Positions 60,664-64,000 of a DNA stretch of 64,000 bases are shown piece by piece; positions within the stretch are counted from its first letter, which is position 1, and every line of letters begins with the position of its first letter. Below the pieces are notes generated by a model. It was not told the origin of the DNA. It made no database searches and saw nothing but the letters and a program-made list of their open reading frames with translations. A program made the translations under genes and the position numbers. The DNA is from Culex pipiens pallens (lineage: Eukaryota > Arthropoda > Insecta > Diptera > Culicidae): positions 28,049,241-28,113,240 of the forward strand of contig NC_068937.1 of the NCBI RefSeq assembly GCF_016801865.2, given 5' to 3'.

Positions 60664-60874
60664 TTACTCTAGTTTTCTTCTTTGATTGTTCGGAATAATT
60701 AATGCCTTAAAGAATTGAAGCGGAATTTCGCTGGCGATTTCATTCGTTGTGTCGGTCTTCCCGAACCCAGGTGTGTACCGGTCAAGTCCTCCGCGAGATC
60801 GATCCAGCGGAATTTCAGTGGTCAGCGCTGGAGATCCTCTTCGTTGTGTCGATGTTCCCGAACCCAGGTGTGGA
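60664..60874 (-). CDS. Possible terminal exon with an internal duplication
   Basis: A strong acceptor (CTTATTTCCAG after a long pyrimidine tract) precedes an open frame of about 69 codons to a TAA stop. Two imperfect copies of a peptide are present: PHLGSGTSTQ...TEIPL and YTPGFGKTDT...SEIPL, about 29 residues apart. It might be a further exon of the transcript at 61049-61586 or an independent frame. Not recognised. Confidence 0.25.
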
Positions 60875-61048
60875 CAACTGGAAATAAGGAAAAGAAAACA
60901 AAGCGATGCTTTAATCAAAAGTAAAAAAGCAGTTTGGCATGAAATGATTTGTAAACATAAGTGCATGCTGCTGACTTTACGATCAAGCCGAAAGTGCTGA
61001 TTGTTTACAGATCGTTTCTGGCACTGTTTTTGGGTCCTTCAGCAAACT

Positions 61049-61586
61049 TTAAAAACTTAATCCCGCATCCGGCAACATTTTTTTCGATAATTTACGTTTG
61101 CTAAAGGACTCAAAAAGTGAGGTTATGTCACAGCTTGTTGAAGATGAAGCTTTCTTTTTTCCCGCGGACCGAAAAAGTGGAGGTGTGGAGGAGGAAAATG
61201 GATTCATATTTTCGTCGCTATCTGGAGCGCCACGAATGACCCTCCGGAGTTGTGTTTTCTGGCATCGATGTGGTGTTACGATGGGAACGCCACTCCGACG
61301 GCCGGAAAAGAAAACCAAGATGGCGTTTGGTTGCCAATGATGGTCCAAATAGCGACGGGAGGCCAGATTAAAAAAAAAAGATACTTACCAATGTTGATCG
61401 AGCGTTGAAACGTCTAGTCGAGGAAATGCTGAAAAATAAGAAAATTAAATAAAGATTGCCAGAATTCTTGATTAGCAAGCACCAGAACTTACCATCAGCC
61501 GCCTTGTCGTGTTGCAGGAAACGAAATGAACGCCTCGTGTTTAAGTTCAAAATGGCGTCAGGTCGAGGAAAACCGATCACACACAT
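61049..61586 (-). CDS. Putative three-exon gene inside the TA-flanked element
   Basis: Exon 1 (61586-61493) ends at GATG/GTAAGT. A 64-bp intron ends in TTTTCTTATTTTTCAG. Exon 2 is 40 bp (61428-61389) and ends at ATTG/GTAAGTATC. A 96-bp intron ends after a TTTTCTTTTCC tract at CGGAG. Exon 3 (61292-61049) runs to TAA. Phases match at both junctions and the model gives exactly 126 codons (125 residues). The C-terminal half is Ser/Lys-rich. Both donors and the first acceptor are strong; the second acceptor is the weakest part, as two nearby AG sites would create a stop. I do not recognise the product. It could be element-encoded or a captured host gene fragment. Confidence 0.35.
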
Positions 61587-61801
61587 TCGTGGAGTGATTT
61601 ACACGTATATAGAGTAAAACGAGAAATGCGCTTTTGTGTATTGGTGAACGGTTGGCGGAAAGCTTGTAAATTGAAATATTTCCAGCGAGCTTTCGGTCAG
61701 CACAACCAGTGAAAGAATTATTCTCTCGATAATTTCGACGTTCTCTCAAAAAAAAAAAAAAAACGGTGGAACTATTCTCTCGGGGCCGAATTTTGGGTGT
61801 A

Positions 61802-62035
61802 TTTTTTGACAAGTTAACTTGAGCTTAGGGGTCGAAAGTTACAGACATTTTAACGTAAAAAAAATGCAAATTTTAAACTCAAATATCTCAAAAAGGCGCA
61901 AGCCAAATTTTAAGCGCCAGTTTGCATATGAAAGAGGAGATCCATCACTACAAACGCTGAAAAAATCTCAGGGGTGTTTTTCTTTAAACTCGAGATATCT
62001 TCATTTGAAAAAGTCTAATTTTCAAGGGAAAACCA
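61802..62035. other. Short dispersed-repeat spacer
   Basis: A+T-rich, with no gene. Confidence 0.4.
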
Positions 62036-62900
62036 TATGGTTCATTCCATCTGAAGAGGAACAGCATTTGAAAATTACCTTCTCCGATCCTGCTCAAATT
62101 TGGCAGGGCTGTTAATAGTATAAAAACATGCAAAAATCCAGAATTTCGTCCAAATCAGACCACCCCCTCAATTTTGGTACCACCCCAAAAAATCGACTTT
62201 TTGGCGATTTTTGAGCAAAACCCGTATTTTTAAACGGCGATAGCTCAGGAACCGAAAATCTTAGAAGGTGGGTCTTAAGGTCAATTTTGAAGGAAATTGG
62301 ACGTAGAATTCATTTCCGTGTCAAAATTTCGATTAAGATGTTTTTCTACCTGTATTGCGCAATTGAAAACTTTAAATGGCCGTATTGGATATGAATCAGT
62401 AATTGGCAGAAAAGAATATATTTCGTTCCAGAGATATCGAATTTTAACACTTGTAGCCCCAACGGGGTCAACAAAGTTGGAAATGCATTTTCACCGGCTC
62501 ATACTACCATCGGAAAAAAAGTTGGAAATGCCTTTTTTTATTATAACTTAAGGTAGACGCATCTGTTTTGGATCTACCTTGTTGGAGGTGATTCTTGACA
62601 TTCTTCCGGATCGAATGCAACAAGAATCATCCAAATCGATTGAGTTTTCGCCGAGATACAGCCGGTTGAAGTTGCATTTCCAACTTTTTTGACCCCCTTG
62701 GTGCTTCGCGTAAGTTTTGACCCCGTTGGTGCTACAAGTGTTAAAGTTTTGAGTTTTTGAGATTACCTAAATCAGCTTCATTCGCCGCATCTGCTAGAAG
62801 CAAACAGGCGGGCTGGTCGATAACTGTTACCTGGTTATTTATTGAAATAGAATTTCATCACAAATAATCATTAGCAAATTCGGCAAGAATTTACTGATTC
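62036..62900. mobile_element. Partial copy B of the 2.5-kb foldback element
   Basis: It begins TATGGTTCATTCCATCTGAA and follows one arm of the element at 32967-35500 into the interior (TTACCTGGTTATTTATTGAA). It matches the right arm of copy A, read in reverse. The opposite end was not found before the window ends. It is interrupted at 62448-62740. Confidence 0.7.
62448..62740. mobile_element. 293-bp MITE with duplicated TTAA target
   Basis: The ends are CACTTGTAGCCCCAACGG and the inverse, CCGTTGGTGCTACAAGTG. TTAA flanks it at 62444-62447 and 62741-62744. Copy A of the host element shows the uninterrupted site with a single TTAA (GAATTTTAAAGTTTTGAG near 33431-33450). The interior has the word AAAGTTGGAAATGC repeated. 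It is noncoding. Confidence 0.88.
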
Positions 62901-63342
62901 AAACGATAAAGTCTTCAAATTTTTACGTTTTATCGGGCAAGATGATTTTTTTTTCAAAATCCCATGGGCTATTTAGTAGACTTTTAGTAAAATTTTCCAA
63001 ATTAATTTGTGTTCGGGCAATATTTCAATGTTTACGGTTACTTGTACACTGCAAAGTTGTTCATTTGGATTAGAAAATCATTCACTTTTGGAATTTTTAA
63101 GAAAACTAGAAAAACTGAAATATTGGCAAAGATGCTATTAAGAGGCTATCAATGTATTTATATTGATAATAAGGTGATAAACCCCCAACGAAATATGTCG
63201 ATTCAGTGCTCAAATTGTCAGATAATAGCTTGGACAATAATCTCTCTTTAACTTGCCGTTTTTTTTGAATCCTTAAGTACTTGGAGTAATACACCTTGGG
63301 ATAATTTGGACAAATTTGACATTTATGTATTAGCATTGGAAT
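62901..63342. other. A+T-rich intergenic DNA
   Basis: Nothing recognised beyond the possible continuation of copy B. Confidence 0.4.
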
Positions 63343-63989
63343 ATTTGAAATCAAGGGTACTGATTGCTCAAAATCAATCACTCCATTCGCGAGCGCAAAT
63401 AGCAGGCGACGCGATACTGCCCTGATGAATTCCTACCGTTTGTCACTTTCAATCCATTCGCTCCCGAACACTCTCTTTTCAACTCTCCTTCTCTCTCTGA
63501 TCGGCTCAGTCTCCGAACGGCTCAGGCAGGCCGAACGTCGCCGATCACTCTGAACTGAACACATTTTTTCTCTGATGCGCTGCGTTATACTCATTGATTC
63601 GGGTTGCCTAAAATCAATGTTATCAATTAAATTGTGCATTTATTTTGATTTCATAACATTATAGACACCATTCAAAGAAACTTCCACCAAGAAAAAATCA
63701 AATTGATGGCAAACTGAGGGCGTGAAGACAAAAAGACTGCCGCGCTGGCATTTTGTGAGAATGGCTCTTCGCTGAGCATGGTAGTGTGTGAGTGTCGTCG
63801 AGCGACGGAGTAGGCAAAAATTTTCACGATGTATTTGTTCGCTGAGTGAACAGTTCGGGCCACTCGCTGGCTGCTTGCGAGTATCATTCGCTCATGAATG
63901 CTAGCGGGTTAGAATAGGCGACGAATGGATAGGCGATGAGTGAGTGGTTTCTGTTCATTGAACCGAAAATCAGGACCCTTGTTTGAAAT
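63343..63989. repeat. Possible 0.65-kb foldback element
   Basis: The left end ATTTGAAATCAAGGGTACTG and the right end CAGGACCCTTGTTTGAAAT are imperfect inverses. Inside, words such as CATTCGCTC and GGCGACGAATGG recur in both orientations. No target duplication was seen. The G+C-richer interior (63430-63560) has no gene. Confidence 0.4.
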
Positions 63990-64000
63990 TTAATTTTCAG

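Larger units (their letters stand above)
60370..61799. mobile_element. 1.43-kb TA-flanked element carrying gene-like sequence
   Basis: The left end is TA/CACCCACAGTAGCTCGGCC and the right end, inverted, is TA/CACCCAAAATTCGGCCCC. GAGAGAATAG follows in both ends after a variable spacer. TA at 60368-60369 and 61800-61801 would be the target duplication. The interior is richer in G+C than its flanks and contains splice-site consensus sequences on the minus strand. An internal duplication (GCGGAATTTC near 60720 and 60803, and CCCGAACCCAGGTGTG near 60761 and 60849) is present. Confidence 0.6.

Overview
The window looks like intergenic or intronic DNA from a culicine mosquito, most likely Culex. The reasons are: high A+T; no convincing host exon in 64 kb; a dense load of short terminal-inverted-repeat elements, tRNA-derived SINEs and an RTE-clade LINE; and several dispersed repeats that I recognise as typical of Culex assemblies. 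The species call is from memory of those repeats and was not tested by a search. There is no bacterial signature, no operon, and no canonical host tRNA, rRNA or CRISPR.

Layout. 1-3050: A+T-rich DNA with a solo transposon end. 3055-9520: heptamer arrays, a Penelope-like fragment with a hammerhead-ribozyme core, and then a 5.8-kb satellite with higher-order structure. 9521-11480: mixed unique DNA. 11485-14150: an old repeat split by a 1.93-kb hAT-like element with 431-bp inverted repeats and a perfect 8-bp target duplication. 14151-20270: old repeats and unique-looking DNA. 20287-22125: a SINE with a 12-bp target duplication, then a 1.29-kb foldback element (second copy at 47305-48632). 22130-28800: old repeats, a small MITE, a hairpin and a palindromic MITE. 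28813-29675: a 9-bp tandem array. 29776-31185: a TTAA-flanked piggyBac-like element carrying a retrotransposed insert with a 16-bp target duplication. 32967-35500: a 2.5-kb foldback element; a partial second copy at 62036-62900 is broken by a TTAA-flanked MITE. 37270-37606: a SINE with two tRNA-like units. 38134-38434 and 42981-43280: MITEs. 40113-40703: an 8-bp array. 44487-45760: tRNA-like elements and a broken Culex repeat. 48970-51560: an ACTCACT-type array with nested elements. 52455-52872: 8-bp and 9-bp arrays. 54078-58590: a foldback element interrupted by a full-length RTE retrotransposon with an intact 1040-residue frame. 59325-59555: a PIF/Harbinger transposase relic. 60370-61799: a TA-flanked element with a spliceable three-exon frame on the minus strand. 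62036 to the end: more foldback DNA.

The only confidently coding region is the RTE endonuclease/reverse transcriptase (54563-57685, minus). The main biology here is repeated nesting of transposons. Because many insertions keep target duplications, and one even has its empty site elsewhere in the window, ends and relative ages can be read directly. The points most worth following up are the hammerhead-like core inside a perfect 25-bp inverted repeat, the two non-autonomous DNA elements with plausible small spliced genes, and two SINEs that have unrelated tRNA heads but share a 34-nt core.
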